A DNA stretch of 64,000 nucleotides from Streptomyces flavidovirens DSM 40150 (GTDB lineage Bacteria; Actinomycetota; Actinomycetes; Streptomycetales; Streptomycetaceae). The translations under genes were made by a program, and so were the position numbers. Shown one piece after another: positions 17,894 to 26,340 of this stretch. Location of the stretch: NCBI RefSeq assembly GCF_000429085.1, contig NZ_AUBE01000001.1, positions 372,001 through 436,000 on the forward strand, in the 5' to 3' direction. Below the pieces are notes generated by a model that worked only from the letters and a program-made list of their open reading frames with translations, was not told the origin of the DNA and made no database searches. The number at the start of each line of letters is the position of its first letter. The stretch's first letter is position 1.

Positions 17894-18772
17894 ATGACGA
17901 GGACGACGACGATGGTGACCGGGCAGGATGTTGCCGCCGACGTGGAGACGGTCGGGGAGCTGCCCTGGATCGAGGACGCCGGCAAGGTCGCACCCAAGGA
18001 CGCCCGAGCACTGTCGCAGCTGTTCTTCGACCGGCTGCAGGTTCTCGAAGAGGGCACACACGAGTACCAGTACGCCCGCAACACCCTCATCGAGATGAAC
18101 CTGTCCCTCGTACGGTTCGCCGCCGGCCGCTTCCGCAACCGCGGCAGCGGCGACATGGAGGACATCGTCCAGGTCGGCACCATCGGCCTGATCAAGGCCA
18201 TCGACCGGTTCGACCTCAGCCGCGAGGTCGGTTTCGCCACCTTCGCCGTGCCGTACATCGTCGGCGAGATCAAGCGGTTCTTCCGCGACACGAGCTGGGC
18301 CGTCCACGTGCCCCGGCGCCTCCAGGAACTGCGCGTCGATCTGGCGAGGGCCAAGGAGGAACTCTCCCTGCGCCTGGACCGCGATCCGACCGTGCCGGAG
18401 CTCGCCGAGCACCTCGGCCTCTCCGAGGAAGAGATCATCGAGGGCCTCGTCGCCGCCAACGGCTACACCGCGGGCTCCCTCGACGCACCCAACGACAGCG
18501 CTGACGGCCCCGACGCGAACGGGCGGACGTTCGCGGACCAGCTCGGCGCACCGGACCCCGCCATCGAGACCGTCGAGGACCTCCACACCCTGGCACCCCT
18601 CCTGGAGCAGCTCGACGCCCGCGACCGCCGCATCGTCGAAATGCGCTTCGGGCAGGAGATGACCCAGGCGCAGATCGGAGCGGAGCTCGGCGTCTCCCAG
18701 ATGCAGGTCTCCCGGCTCCTGACGCGCGTACTGAAGCGGCTGCGCAGCGGGATGCTCGTCGACGAGCGCTGA
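17894..18772 (+). CDS. SigB/SigF/SigG-family alternative sigma factor
   Basis: 292 aa group 3 sigma factor. Region 2 at about residues 55-130 (ARNTLIEMNLSLVRFAA, DMEDIVQVGTIGLIKAIDRF, FATFAVPYIVGEIKRFFRD), region 3 at about 135-200 (VPRRLQELRVDLARAKEELS), region 4 at about 225-290 (LDARDRRIVEMRFGQEMTQA, then QIGAELGVSQMQVSRLLTR). Streptomyces carry many such factors for osmotic stress and late development, normally controlled by RsbW-type anti-sigma kinases; HATPase genes of that kind lie at 20.9 and 31.6 kb but are not in its operon. ATG 17894 is chosen for GGGAGGGCTGGG; MetVal six codons later is an alternative. Confidence 0.93.
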   Translation: MTRTTTMVTGQDVAADVETVGELPWIEDAGKVAPKDARALSQLFFDRLQVLEEGTHEYQYARNTLIEMNLSLVRFAAGRFRNRGSGDMEDIVQVGTIGLIKAIDRFDLSREVGFATFAVPYIVGEIKRFFRDTSWAVHVPRRLQELRVDLARAKEELSLRLDRDPTVPELAEHLGLSEEEIIEGLVAANGYTAGSLDAPNDSADGPDANGRTFADQLGAPDPAIETVEDLHTLAPLLEQLDARDRRIVEMRFGQEMTQAQIGAELGVSQMQVSRLLTRVLKRLRSGMLVDER

Positions 18773-18837
18773 CGGCCGCGCCGCCCGTTCACAGCCCCGT
18801 ACTGACAGCGCCACCCCAGGGGTGGCACAGTGGAGCG

Positions 18838-19341
18838 ATGCCCCGCAGACCGTCGACCCCGCCAGACCCGGCGCACACCGCGTCCGAGGTGACGGATCTG
18901 CTTGCGGTCCTGTGGGGCAGGGCTCAGCTCAAGGCTCCGTCCGGGCCCATCTCGCCGTCGCAGTTGCGCGCGCTGCTGGCGATCGAGCGCCTTGAGGGCG
19001 GCAACCTGCGGTCCCTCGGCGCGACGCTCGGGTCCAGCCCGCCCGCGACGAGCCGGCTGTGCGACCGCCTGGAGGCGGCCGGACTGGTGGAGCGCCACCT
19101 GAGCCCTGCCAGCCGCCGCGAAGTCGAGCTCCACCTGAGCAGGGCAGGACGCGCCCTGCTCGACGAGGTGCGCGAGTGCCAGGTGAGCGAACTCGCCCCC
19201 GTACTCGACCGGATGTCTCCCGAAGCCCTCGCACAACTGGCCAAGGGCCTTGCCGCGTTCCGGGACGCCGCCGCCGACGTGATCGACCGCGGCGGCGCGG
19301 CCGAGGGCGACTCCCGCATGCGCGTAGTACGCCCCGCCTAG
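18838..19341 (+). CDS. MarR-family transcriptional regulator
   Basis: 167 aa winged-helix regulator. Helix 1 dimer region EVTDLLAVLWGRAQL, then ISPSQLRALLAIERLEGGNL, recognition helix LGSSPPATSRLCDRLEAAGL and wing VERHLSPASRREVELHLSRA. The last 50 residues form the second dimer helix. No ligand can be inferred. It lies 63 bases after the sigma gene on the same strand, so co-transcription is possible, and 294 bases before the SpoIIE-type gene; that gap holds nothing I can identify beyond a possible promoter. Confidence 0.9.
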   Translation: MPRRPSTPPDPAHTASEVTDLLAVLWGRAQLKAPSGPISPSQLRALLAIERLEGGNLRSLGATLGSSPPATSRLCDRLEAAGLVERHLSPASRREVELHLSRAGRALLDEVRECQVSELAPVLDRMSPEALAQLAKGLAAFRDAAADVIDRGGAAEGDSRMRVVRPA

Positions 19342-19635
19342 GACAGGCACGTCACGAGCGCCGAGGGCGCGACCGTCCGCAGACGGTCCCCGAGTCCGGC
19401 GCGCACCCGCGAAAGTGCGTTGACCAACGCCGTATCGGCGAACCGCACCACCGGCCCCTCAGCGAAAGCCAAACAACCCGACTCGGCTTCCCCGACGGTG
19501 CGGCAGAATCACCCCAGGCCAGACAGTTGCCACTTGTCAACAGTCAGCACACCCAGCCCCCTTCACACCGTTACGCTGCACCGTCCCCGAACAGCCCAAC
19601 TCCCCTCCACTCCCGACAAAAGAGGACCACGACTC

Positions 19636-20814
19636 GTGACGCATTTCCTGGCCGTGGAGCGTGCCGTGCGCACCGCCGCACCGCACGCCCTCCTCGATAC
19701 GGCACGTGCCGCACTGGTCGAGCACTACGAAGCGACCGACGTCAACCTCCTGATGGCCGACTACAGCCTCACGGTCCTCCAGCCCGTAGCCGCCCTGCCC
19801 CACACCGAAGCGGCCCTCCCGGTCCATTCCAGCCCCGAAGGCCGCGCGTTCGGCAGCCAGGAGCCGTACGGGCAGTACGTGGCCCACAACGGCACCATCG
19901 ACCTGCACCTGCCGGTGACCGTCCGCGGAGACAGACTCGGCATCCTGACCGTGCGCCTGCCCAAACACAGATGCACGCCCGAGGCCATCGACGAACTCAC
20001 CGAAGTCGCCGAACTCCTCGGGCACGAAATCGTCGTCGCGGAGCGCGACACCGACCTGTACCTCCAGGCCCGCCGGGTCAGCCGCCTCACGCTGGCCGCC
20101 GAAATGCAGTGGCAACTGCTGCCCGGCCGCGCCTGCTCCCGCCAGGAGTACGCCATCGGGGCCCAGCTCGAGCCGGCGTACGCCATCCACGGCGACAACT
20201 TCGACTGGGCCACCACCGCCGAGACCCTCACCCTCACCGTCACCAACGGTATGGGCGAGGGCATCGAGGCCTCCCTCCTCACCAACCTCGCCGTCAACGC
20301 GCTGCGCAACGCCCGTCGCGCCGGCATCGGCATCGCCGACCAGGCCGCCCTCGCCGACCAGGCCATCTACGGACAGCACCACGGCGAGGCGTACGTCTCC
20401 ACCCTCCTGCTCTCCTTCGAACTGGCCACCGGGCACGCCCAGGTCGTCGACGCCGGTTCCCCCCAGCTCTGGCGCCAGCGCGACAAGACCGTCGAGCGCG
20501 TGCCCTTCGAGGCACAGCTCCCGCTCGGCATGTTCGAGGAGACGGCGTACGTCGCCCAGGAATTCCGCGTACTCCCCGGCGACCGGCTGATCTTCGTCAG
20601 CGACGGTGTGTACGCCGCGGCCACCCGGGCAGGCGAGACGTACGGCGAACGCGCACTCGCGCGAGCCATCCAGGCCACGAGCCTCCTGCCCGCCGCCGCG
20701 GTACCCCGTGCGGTCCTCCAGGAGCTGGCCTCGTACCGTGATACCGACGCGGACGCCGACGACGACGCCCTCGTCGTCTGCCTGGACTGGTTCGGCCGGG
20801 CGACGCGAAGTTAG
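19636..20814 (+). CDS. SpoIIE/RsbU-type PP2C phosphatase with altered metal motif
   Basis: 392 aa. N-terminal GAF-like sensor region (about 10-130: VNLLMADYSLTVLQPV, IDLHLPVTVRGDRLGILTV), then a SpoIIE domain (about 150-390: AAEMQWQLLPGRAC, LIFVSDGVYAA, DDALVVCLDW). These enzymes usually dephosphorylate anti-sigma antagonists. The usual GGDFYD is HGDNFDW here, and the usual GDVMGHG appears as TNGMGEG, losing an Asp that normally binds metal. Late Asp residues remain. It may be weak or inactive. Start GTG 19636 after AGAGGACC. Followed 71 bases on by an HATPase gene, a pairing consistent with partner switching. Confidence 0.85.
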   Translation: MTHFLAVERAVRTAAPHALLDTARAALVEHYEATDVNLLMADYSLTVLQPVAALPHTEAALPVHSSPEGRAFGSQEPYGQYVAHNGTIDLHLPVTVRGDRLGILTVRLPKHRCTPEAIDELTEVAELLGHEIVVAERDTDLYLQARRVSRLTLAAEMQWQLLPGRACSRQEYAIGAQLEPAYAIHGDNFDWATTAETLTLTVTNGMGEGIEASLLTNLAVNALRNARRAGIGIADQAALADQAIYGQHHGEAYVSTLLLSFELATGHAQVVDAGSPQLWRQRDKTVERVPFEAQLPLGMFEETAYVAQEFRVLPGDRLIFVSDGVYAAATRAGETYGERALARAIQATSLLPAAAVPRAVLQELASYRDTDADADDDALVVCLDWFGRATRS

Positions 20815-20885
20815 CGCACCGTAAAGCGGGGCAGAAGCCCCAGGACCACCAGAGCACGGCTTTCCATCAAACGGGGGTGAACGAC

Positions 20886-21296
20886 ATGAACCGCACGCAG
20901 ACAACCTGCGACCGAAGCACCGGCGTCGCCGAGAAGACCACCCGGCCGCACACGGCGGCCGAGGCGCGTGACACCGCTCGCGAGTTCCTGTCCGACCTGG
21001 CCCCCGCCCCCACCCAGGAGACCACCGACAACGTGGTGCTGGTGGTCTCCGAGCTGGTGACCAACGCACTGCGGCACGCGGGCGGCATCACAAGGCTGGG
21101 CCTGACCGCGAACCCGCACACCGTCGAGATCACCGTGCAGGACCCCAGCCCGTCCCGGCCCCGCCCCCGCCACCCGGACATCACCGGCTACGAAGGCGGC
21201 TACGGCCTGACCCTGGTCAACTTCCTGGCCCGCTTCGTCACGGTCACCCCGTCCCCCGAAGGGGGCAAGAAGATCTGCGCGGCCGTCAGCCTCTGA
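20886..21296 (+). CDS. RsbW-like ATP-binding (HATPase) regulatory protein
   Basis: 136 aa GHKL-fold protein like the many Streptomyces anti-sigma/anti-anti-sigma kinases. N-box VVSELVTNALRHAGG (about 52-66), then VQDPSPSRP in the G1 position, and GGYGLTLVNFLARF in the G2 position. It lacks any sensor domain. ATG 20886 is preferred to GTG 20877 because GGGGGTGA sits 5 bases before it. It is just downstream of the SpoIIE-type gene in the same orientation, so the two may act on one pathway. Confidence 0.88.
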   Translation: MNRTQTTCDRSTGVAEKTTRPHTAAEARDTAREFLSDLAPAPTQETTDNVVLVVSELVTNALRHAGGITRLGLTANPHTVEITVQDPSPSRPRPRHPDITGYEGGYGLTLVNFLARFVTVTPSPEGGKKICAAVSL

Positions 21297-21335
21297 CACG
21301 ATTGGTCCCGTAATCGCCAAGAGACAGGGGCAGCC

Positions 21336-21905
21336 GTGCGCGGACCGACGGACCGAAAAGTCAGACGCCGCGCGACGACCGTCCTTCTGCTGCTCTCGCT
21401 GGCGGCCACCACACCTGCCGCCACGACCGCCGAGCCGCCCCCTCCGGCCGAGAAGCACACGCCGTCACTGCCGGACCCCTGGGAAGAGACGTGGCAGCCC
21501 CCCACCGGTCACACGTACCGACCGCGCGCCCAGGCCGCCCTGGTCCGCCTCCTCAACCGCGAGCGGATCCGTAACGGCTGCCGGCCGCTACGAACCCACC
21601 CCGCCGTGACCAGAGCCGCCCAGCGGCACAGCGACTACATGGCACGCGTCGGCGAGCTGTCCCACACCGGCGCCCACGCGTCCCGTCCGGGCGACCGGCT
21701 CACGGACGAGGGGTACAGGTGGCACCGGGTGGCCGAGAACCTCGCCCGTTCGAAGCCCAAAGCGGCCACGGCCCTCCGGCTGTGGAAGAACAGCCCGAAA
21801 CACCGCGCCGCGATGCTCACCTGCGCCTACCACCACGCGGGCGTCGGCATGAGCACCCGTGACGGCCAGGGCTGGTGGACGCTCCTCCTGGCCACACGGC
21901 GATAA
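21336..21905 (+). CDS. Secreted CAP/SCP-domain protein
   Basis: 189 aa. Signal peptide at about residues 10-33 (ATTVLLLLSLAATTPAATTA). CAP domain from about residue 65: LVRLLNRERIRNGCRPLRTH, RAAQRHSDYMARVGELSHTG, YRWHRVAENLARS, LWKNSPKHRAAMLTCAYHHAGVG. The conserved His and Glu residues of the cavity are present. Function of bacterial CAP proteins is not settled. Start GTG 21336 after GACAGGGGCAGCC. It ends 2 bases before the convergent EEP gene. Confidence 0.9.
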   Translation: MRGPTDRKVRRRATTVLLLLSLAATTPAATTAEPPPPAEKHTPSLPDPWEETWQPPTGHTYRPRAQAALVRLLNRERIRNGCRPLRTHPAVTRAAQRHSDYMARVGELSHTGAHASRPGDRLTDEGYRWHRVAENLARSKPKAATALRLWKNSPKHRAAMLTCAYHHAGVGMSTRDGQGWWTLLLATRR

Positions 21906-21907
21906 CG

Positions 21908-22852
21908 TCACCACCTGATGCGAGCGGCGACCGGCAGATGGTCGCTCCCCGTGGCAGGCAGTGACCACACCTTGGTGACGGTCGCCTTCCGGGTCATGAC
22001 CTGGTCGATCCGCGCCACGGGGAAGGAGGCGGGCCAGCTGAAGGCGAAACCCTCGGCCGTGCTCAGGTGCTCGCCGACCGGGTCCAGCCCGCGGTCGTCC
22101 ACCGTGCTGTTGAGGTCGCCGAGCAGGATCACCCGCTCCCGTGGCTCCTCGGTAATGGCCGCCCCCAGCAGGCCCGCGCTCTCGTCCCGCCACCCGGAGC
22201 GGAATCCGGTGGGCCCGATCCGTACGGACGGCAGGTGAGCGACGTACACCGCGACGGGCTCCCGTCCCGGCATCCGCAGATCGGCCCGCAGCCCCCTGTT
22301 CCAACCCGCGCCCACCCCCCGCGGCTTGATGTCCACCGGCCGCACGTCCGTCAGCGGGTACTTCGACCAGAGCCCGACCGTGCCCACCACCCCGTGGTGG
22401 GGATACTCCGCGCCGAACGCCGAGGCGTACACCGGCAAAGCGCCGGCGGTCAGCTCCTCCACGGCAACGAGCCCCGCATGCGTCTCCATCAGGGCGCGAG
22501 CCGTACCTGCCGGATCAGCGTTCTCGTCACTCACATTGTGCTGAACCGCGACGAGGTCGTACGCCGACTCGTCCGCACCGATCACCATCCCACCGAAGGC
22601 ACCGACCCACGCACCGACGGGCAGCAACAGCGCCGCCAGTCCGACAAGCGAGCGGCGCAGCAGCGACAGGACGAGCAGCACGGGTACGGCGACGCCGAGC
22701 CAGGGCAGGAACGTCTCCAGAAGACTGCCGGGCCGCCCGGCCACATCAGGCACAGCGGAATGGAAACCCAGGAGACCGCCAACCATCACAGCAAACGAGG
22801 CCAACACAAACCCCCGCCCCCACCCCCACCGGCGTACGAGGTCGTCACTCAT
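21908..22852 (-). CDS. Membrane-anchored endonuclease/exonuclease/phosphatase (EEP) domain protein
   Basis: 314 aa. Three hydrophobic segments in the first 95 residues (FVLASFAVMVGGLLGF, LPWLGVAVPVLLVLSLL, LVGLAALLLPVGAWVGAF), then an EEP domain outside the membrane: VAVQHNVSD, AVEELTAGAL with the metal Glu, VAHLPSVRIGP, LLGDLNSTVDD and the final SDHLPVAARIRW with the catalytic His. Substrate could be a lipid, nucleic acid or phosphoester. ATG 22852 is used. The upstream intergenic stretch holds repeat copy B. Confidence 0.87.
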   Translation of the reverse strand: MSDDLVRRWGWGRGFVLASFAVMVGGLLGFHSAVPDVAGRPGSLLETFLPWLGVAVPVLLVLSLLRRSLVGLAALLLPVGAWVGAFGGMVIGADESAYDLVAVQHNVSDENADPAGTARALMETHAGLVAVEELTAGALPVYASAFGAEYPHHGVVGTVGLWSKYPLTDVRPVDIKPRGVGAGWNRGLRADLRMPGREPVAVYVAHLPSVRIGPTGFRSGWRDESAGLLGAAITEEPRERVILLGDLNSTVDDRGLDPVGEHLSTAEGFAFSWPASFPVARIDQVMTRKATVTKVWSLPATGSDHLPVAARIRW

Positions 22853-22961
22853 CCCCCGACCGTAACGGTCACCATCCCCCAGACCAACGCGCTCGCCCAC
22901 CCCCGAGACCCCGCCAGGACGGCCACCCCCGACCCCGCCTCGCCTGCCAGGCCGCTGGGGA

Positions 22962-23071
22962 GGGGACGTGCCGGGGCGCTCCCCGCAGGGCGTTGAACGC
23001 AACCACCGCCAACGAACCAACGCAGTACCCGAACGTTCGACGCCCGAGGAGACGCCCCGGCGCGGCACCGA
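22962..23071 (-). repeat. 110-bp dispersed repeat, copy B
   Basis: Partner of 6851-6960, in opposite orientation, 103 of 110 positions identical with no indels. Here it is wholly intergenic, between the EEP gene start (22852) and the P-type ATPase stop (23117). Same internal palindromes as copy A (CGAACGTTCG, GCGTTCAACGC). The two copies are open in several frames, giving similar short translations, but I see no coding signal and regard them as non-coding. Confidence 0.85.
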
Positions 23072-23116
23072 CCCCAAAGCGCGGGGCTCCCCACACCCCG
23101 ACCCCGCCGAGCCCCG

Positions 23117-25126
23117 CTACGCGTCCCGTACCGCCCCCCGCCAAGCCGCCTCCCGCAGCAACCGCAAGCCGTTCAGACCCACCAGCACCGTCGACCCCTC
23201 ATGCCCCGCCACCCCCAACGGCAGCGGCAAATGCCCCGCCAGATCCCAGATCACCAGCACCCCGATACAAACCGACGCGATAACAAGGTTCTGCACAACC
23301 AACCGCCGCGCCCGCCGCGAAAGCGCCACAACCGCCGGCACCGTCGCCAACTCGTCCCGCACCACCACCGCGTCAGCCGTCTCCAGCGCCAGATCCGACC
23401 CGGCCCTCCCCATCGCGATGCCACTGTGCGCGGCGGCCAGCGCGGGCGCGTCGTTGACCCCGTCACCGACCACCAGCACCTTCTCCCCCGCCGCCTCCCA
23501 CTCCCGTACGGCGGCGACCTTGTCCTGCGGCAACAGCCCGGCCCGTACCTCGGTAATGCCAACCCCACCGGCGAGTTGCTCGGCGGCACGTTCGTTGTCC
23601 CCGGTCAGCAGCACCGGCGCGGACCCGGTGAGCCGCCCCAGCGCGGCAACCGCCTCGCCCGCCCCCACCCGCACCCGGTCCTCAACCCCGAGCACCCCGG
23701 CCGGAACCCCGTCGACCAGCACGACGACAGCGGTACGCCCACTCCTCTCCACCTCCCCCACAGCACCCACGGCACCCACAGCACCCACAGCACCCACGAC
23801 CGACGCCGCCCCGCCGCCCAACAAGGCCAACGGGCTCCCCACCCGAACGTCCCGCCCACCCACGACCGCCCGAACCCCCCGCCCCGGCACCGACGAGAAA
23901 TCCTCAGCCGCACGAACGGGCAGCCCACGTTCCTTAGCCAGAGCCACGACGGCCCGCGCCAGAGGATGCTCGCTCGGATACTCCGCAGCGGCAGCCAGCG
24001 CCAGCACCTCGTCCTCACCCAGCCCACCACCACCCCCATCCCCCCGCACCCGCACCTCCGCGACCCGAGGCGCCCCCTCCGTAAGCGTCCCGGTCTTGTC
24101 CAGCGCCACCCGAGTAACGTCACCCAACCGCTCCATCACCACGGCCGACTTGACCAGCACCCCGTGCCGCCCGGCGTTGGCGATCGCCGACAGCAGCGGC
24201 GGCATGGTCGCCAGCACCACCGCGCAAGGCGAGGCAACGATCATGAACGTCATGGCCCGCAGCAGCGTCCGGGTGAAGTCGGCCCCCAACGCAAGCGGCA
24301 CCGCGAACAACGCCAGCGTGGCCACCACGACCCCCACCGAGTACCGCTGCTCGATCTTCTCGATGAACAACTGCGTAGGCGCCTTGGTCTCGCTCGCCTC
24401 CTCGACCATCTCCACGATGCGCGCGATGACCGATTCGGACGCGTCCTTGTCCACGCGGACGCGCAGCGCTCCCGTGCCGTTGAGGGTGCCCGCGAACACC
24501 TCGTCCCCCGGCTCCTTGTTCACCGGCAGTGGCTCCCCGGTGATGGTCGCCTGGTCGACCTCGCTCACCCCGTCGACCACCGTGCCGTCGACAGGCAGCC
24601 GCTCCCCCGGCCGTACGAGCACCAGATCCCCGACCCGCAGCTCCTCCGGCCCCACCACTTCCTCGTCGTCCCCGTCCGCACCCCGCAGCCGTACGGCGGT
24701 GGCCGGCGCCAGATCCAGCAGCCCCCGGACCGAGTCGGCCGTACGCCGCGTGGCCAGCGCCTCCAGCGCACCGGACACGGCGAAAATGACGATGAGAAGC
24801 CCCCCGTCGAGGAACTGCCCGATCGCCGCCGCCCCGATCGCGGCGACAACCATCAGCAGATCGACGTCCAGCCTCCGCCCCTTGAGCGCCACCAGCCCGG
24901 CCCACCCCGGCTCCCAGCCCCCAGCGGCGTAACAGACCGCGTACAGCGGCCCCCACACCCATCCCGGCGCCCCGGCCAGATCGAGCGGGAAGGCCAGCAG
25001 AAAGGCGACGGCGGACAGGGCCGCCCACCGCACCTCCGGCAGCGCGAGCAGTCGCGTACGGCGCGACGGCACAGGCGGGGCAAGCAGCCGCGCTGCGGGC
25101 CGGTCGTCGAGCAGGGGGGAAACCAC
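23117..25126 (-). CDS. P1B-type heavy-metal-transporting ATPase (Zn/Cd/Co class)
   Basis: 669 aa metal efflux or transport pump. Starts at GTG 25126 (AGAGG 7 bases upstream). Seen in order: DVDLLMVVAAIGAAAIGQFLDG, actuator TGE in ATITGEPLPV, transmembrane metal site SPCAVVLATMP, phosphorylation site DKTGTLTEG, HP motif EHPLARAV, hinge VGDGVNDAPALAAAHSGIAM. There is no N-terminal HMA domain or Cys/His metal tail. The SPC site fits Zn2+/Cd2+/Pb2+-type pumps more than Cu pumps (CPC). A (Val-Gly-Ala)n run at about 23755-23800 comes from a GGTGCTGTG-type repeat in the nucleotide-binding region. Controlled, I infer, by the divergent ArsR gene. Confidence 0.93.
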   Translation of the reverse strand: MVSPLLDDRPAARLLAPPVPSRRTRLLALPEVRWAALSAVAFLLAFPLDLAGAPGWVWGPLYAVCYAAGGWEPGWAGLVALKGRRLDVDLLMVVAAIGAAAIGQFLDGGLLIVIFAVSGALEALATRRTADSVRGLLDLAPATAVRLRGADGDDEEVVGPEELRVGDLVLVRPGERLPVDGTVVDGVSEVDQATITGEPLPVNKEPGDEVFAGTLNGTGALRVRVDKDASESVIARIVEMVEEASETKAPTQLFIEKIEQRYSVGVVVATLALFAVPLALGADFTRTLLRAMTFMIVASPCAVVLATMPPLLSAIANAGRHGVLVKSAVVMERLGDVTRVALDKTGTLTEGAPRVAEVRVRGDGGGGGLGEDEVLALAAAAEYPSEHPLARAVVALAKERGLPVRAAEDFSSVPGRGVRAVVGGRDVRVGSPLALLGGGAASVVGAVGAVGAVGAVGEVERSGRTAVVVLVDGVPAGVLGVEDRVRVGAGEAVAALGRLTGSAPVLLTGDNERAAEQLAGGVGITEVRAGLLPQDKVAAVREWEAAGEKVLVVGDGVNDAPALAAAHSGIAMGRAGSDLALETADAVVVRDELATVPAVVALSRRARRLVVQNLVIASVCIGVLVIWDLAGHLPLPLGVAGHEGSTVLVGLNGLRLLREAAWRGAVRDA

Positions 25127-25147
25127 AGGACACCTCTCGGGGTCGGA

Positions 25148-25190
25148 AAGCACAGGCGCGCGCACACACGCACACACCCACACACGCAGC
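25148..25190. repeat. CA/ACGC-rich microsatellite before the ATPase gene
   Basis: About 40 bp of CACACGCACACACCCACACACG-like sequence in the 5' region of the P-type ATPase gene, just upstream of its SD. A similar run lies at 25617-25660, so the ArsR gene is bracketed by two such tracts. Confidence 0.7.
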
Positions 25191-25216
25191 GGACCCCCAC
25201 AGCGTAACGGAATATA

Positions 25217-25230
25217 TGAAGAGGTCTTCA
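25217..25230. promoter_or_regulatory. ArsR/SmtB-type operator
   Basis: Perfect inverted repeat TGAAGA-GG-TCTTCA inside AT-rich sequence (AATATATGAAG...), which stands out in this GC-rich region. It has the 12-2-12 style of operators bound by metal-sensing ArsR/SmtB repressors. It lies between the divergent starts of the ATPase (25126) and the ArsR gene (25268), so it could control both. Confidence 0.8.
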
Positions 25231-25267
25231 GCCATAGCTCATAACACACCCCCGATACGATGGCCCC

Positions 25268-25615
25268 ATGGGACACGGAGTCGACGAACGCGCCACGCCC
25301 ACAGGTCATCTCGACGCGGACGCCGCCGCCACCATCGCCGCCACGCTCCAGGCTCTGGCCACTCCGTCACGCCTGATGATCCTGACCCGCCTCCGCCAGA
25401 GCCCGTGCGGCGTGACGGAGCTGGCCGAAGCCGTGCGCATGGAGCAGTCGGCGGTCTCGCACCAGCTACGCCTGCTGCGCGCGCTGAGCCTGGTCACCGG
25501 CGCGCGGCAGGGCCGCCGGATCGTCTACAGCCTGTACGACGACCACGTCGCCCAGCTCCTGGACGAGGCCGTCTACCACATCGAGCACCTGCGCCTGGGC
25601 GTCCGAGACACGTAG
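25268..25615 (+). CDS. ArsR/SmtB-family metal-responsive repressor
   Basis: 115 aa winged-helix repressor. Core: LQALATPSRLMILTRLRQSP, CGVTELAEAVRMEQSAVSHQ as recognition helix, LRALSLVTGARQGRRIVYSL wing, then DDHVAQLLDEAVYHIEHLRL. The last helix carries Asp, His, Glu and His (DDHVAQLL and YHIEH), the pattern of the alpha-5 metal site of Zn/Co/Ni sensors such as CzrA/NmtR. Divergent from the P-type ATPase, with the operator at 25217-25230 between them. Inferred: metal binding releases the repressor and induces the pump. Confidence 0.92.
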   Translation: MGHGVDERATPTGHLDADAAATIAATLQALATPSRLMILTRLRQSPCGVTELAEAVRMEQSAVSHQLRLLRALSLVTGARQGRRIVYSLYDDHVAQLLDEAVYHIEHLRLGVRDT

Positions 25616-25616
25616 C

Positions 25617-25660
25617 CACACGCCACACGCGCACACACGCACACACGCACACGCACACGC
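25617..25660. repeat. CA/ACGC-rich microsatellite after the ArsR gene
   Basis: Tract of ACACGCACACACGCACACGC-type sequence starting right after the ArsR stop codon and running into the terminator. Mirrors the tract at 25148-25190. Confidence 0.7.
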
Positions 25661-25664
25661 AAAA

Positions 25665-25695
25665 GGGGCCTCGCGGAGTCCATCCGCAAGGCCCC
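25665..25695. terminator. Rho-independent-type hairpin
   Basis: GGGGCCTCGCGGA and TCCGCAAGGCCCC pair with one mismatch around a 5-base loop. It is 50 bases after the ArsR stop and 67 before the convergent small secreted gene ends, so it can serve both. No U-tract, as is usual in Streptomyces. Confidence 0.85.
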
Positions 25696-25761
25696 ATCCG
25701 ACCGCACCGCCGACTGACGTACACCCGGCCTCCGCACCGCGGAGCAAGCACGGGCGTAGCC

Positions 25762-26079
25762 TCAGCCGCCGATCGGCAGACCGTCGACCGCCCCACTCTT
25801 CTTGGCGGAGCCCGCCACGTCCTGCACCAGCTTCTTCGGCACGCCGTCCTTGGCGTCCTGAAGTGTCTGAGCGGCACCGACCGCCGTGCGCGGAATGGAT
25901 CCGACGACACGGCCGCCGTCGAGAGGCTGACTGTTCAGGGAGTTGGTCAGACCGTGAGCAGGGGAGTTCCAGTTCGACGTGCGGTGGTCATCGGCCATAG
26001 CCGGAGACGCCGCTCCCGCCGCAGCGCCAGCAGCGATCATCGAAACGGCGATGGCGGAAGCGGCCTTCATGTACTTCAT
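25762..26079 (-). CDS. Small secreted protein of unknown function
   Basis: 105 aa. Signal peptide MKYMKAASAIAVSMIAAG with cleavage likely after the AMA near residue 29. The mature part (about 75 aa) begins DDHRTSNWNSPAHGLTNSLN, is polar, Asn/Gly-rich and ends in KKSGAVDGLPIGG. No Cys. The first six residues, MKYMKA, nearly match the start of the short chaplin at 27399 (MKYMKS), so the signal peptides may be related. It is neither a chaplin nor a rodlin by motif. ATG 26079 after GAGGGATTAC. Role at the cell surface is a guess from context. Confidence 0.75.
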   Translation of the reverse strand: MKYMKAASAIAVSMIAAGAAAGAASPAMADDHRTSNWNSPAHGLTNSLNSQPLDGGRVVGSIPRTAVGAAQTLQDAKDGVPKKLVQDVAGSAKKSGAVDGLPIGG

Positions 26080-26340
26080 CTCAGTAATCCCTCTTCACGC
26101 GACGTAAATCAGCGAACAGCGAACCCGTGACATTTCGACCGCTGCTGGTCCATGTCACTTACACCGGGAATAACGAGCGCCTGGACGGAGAGAAACTCAG
26201 CCCTGCAGCGCCTCTTGCCGATTCACCCGGATGCCTGCAACCAAAAAAGCAGCCGGTCACGACGATGGAGCGGGCTCCCGTGGAGAGAGGCCGCTCCATC
26301 AACGCGTCGGCATCAACGCGTCGGCTTGCTGTTCCGCGGT

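Noticed and set aside
19342..19635. Small minus-strand frame (62 codons) in the gap before the SpoIIE-type gene
   Set aside because: No SD or domain and it overlaps the likely promoter; I see nothing else in this 294-base gap.
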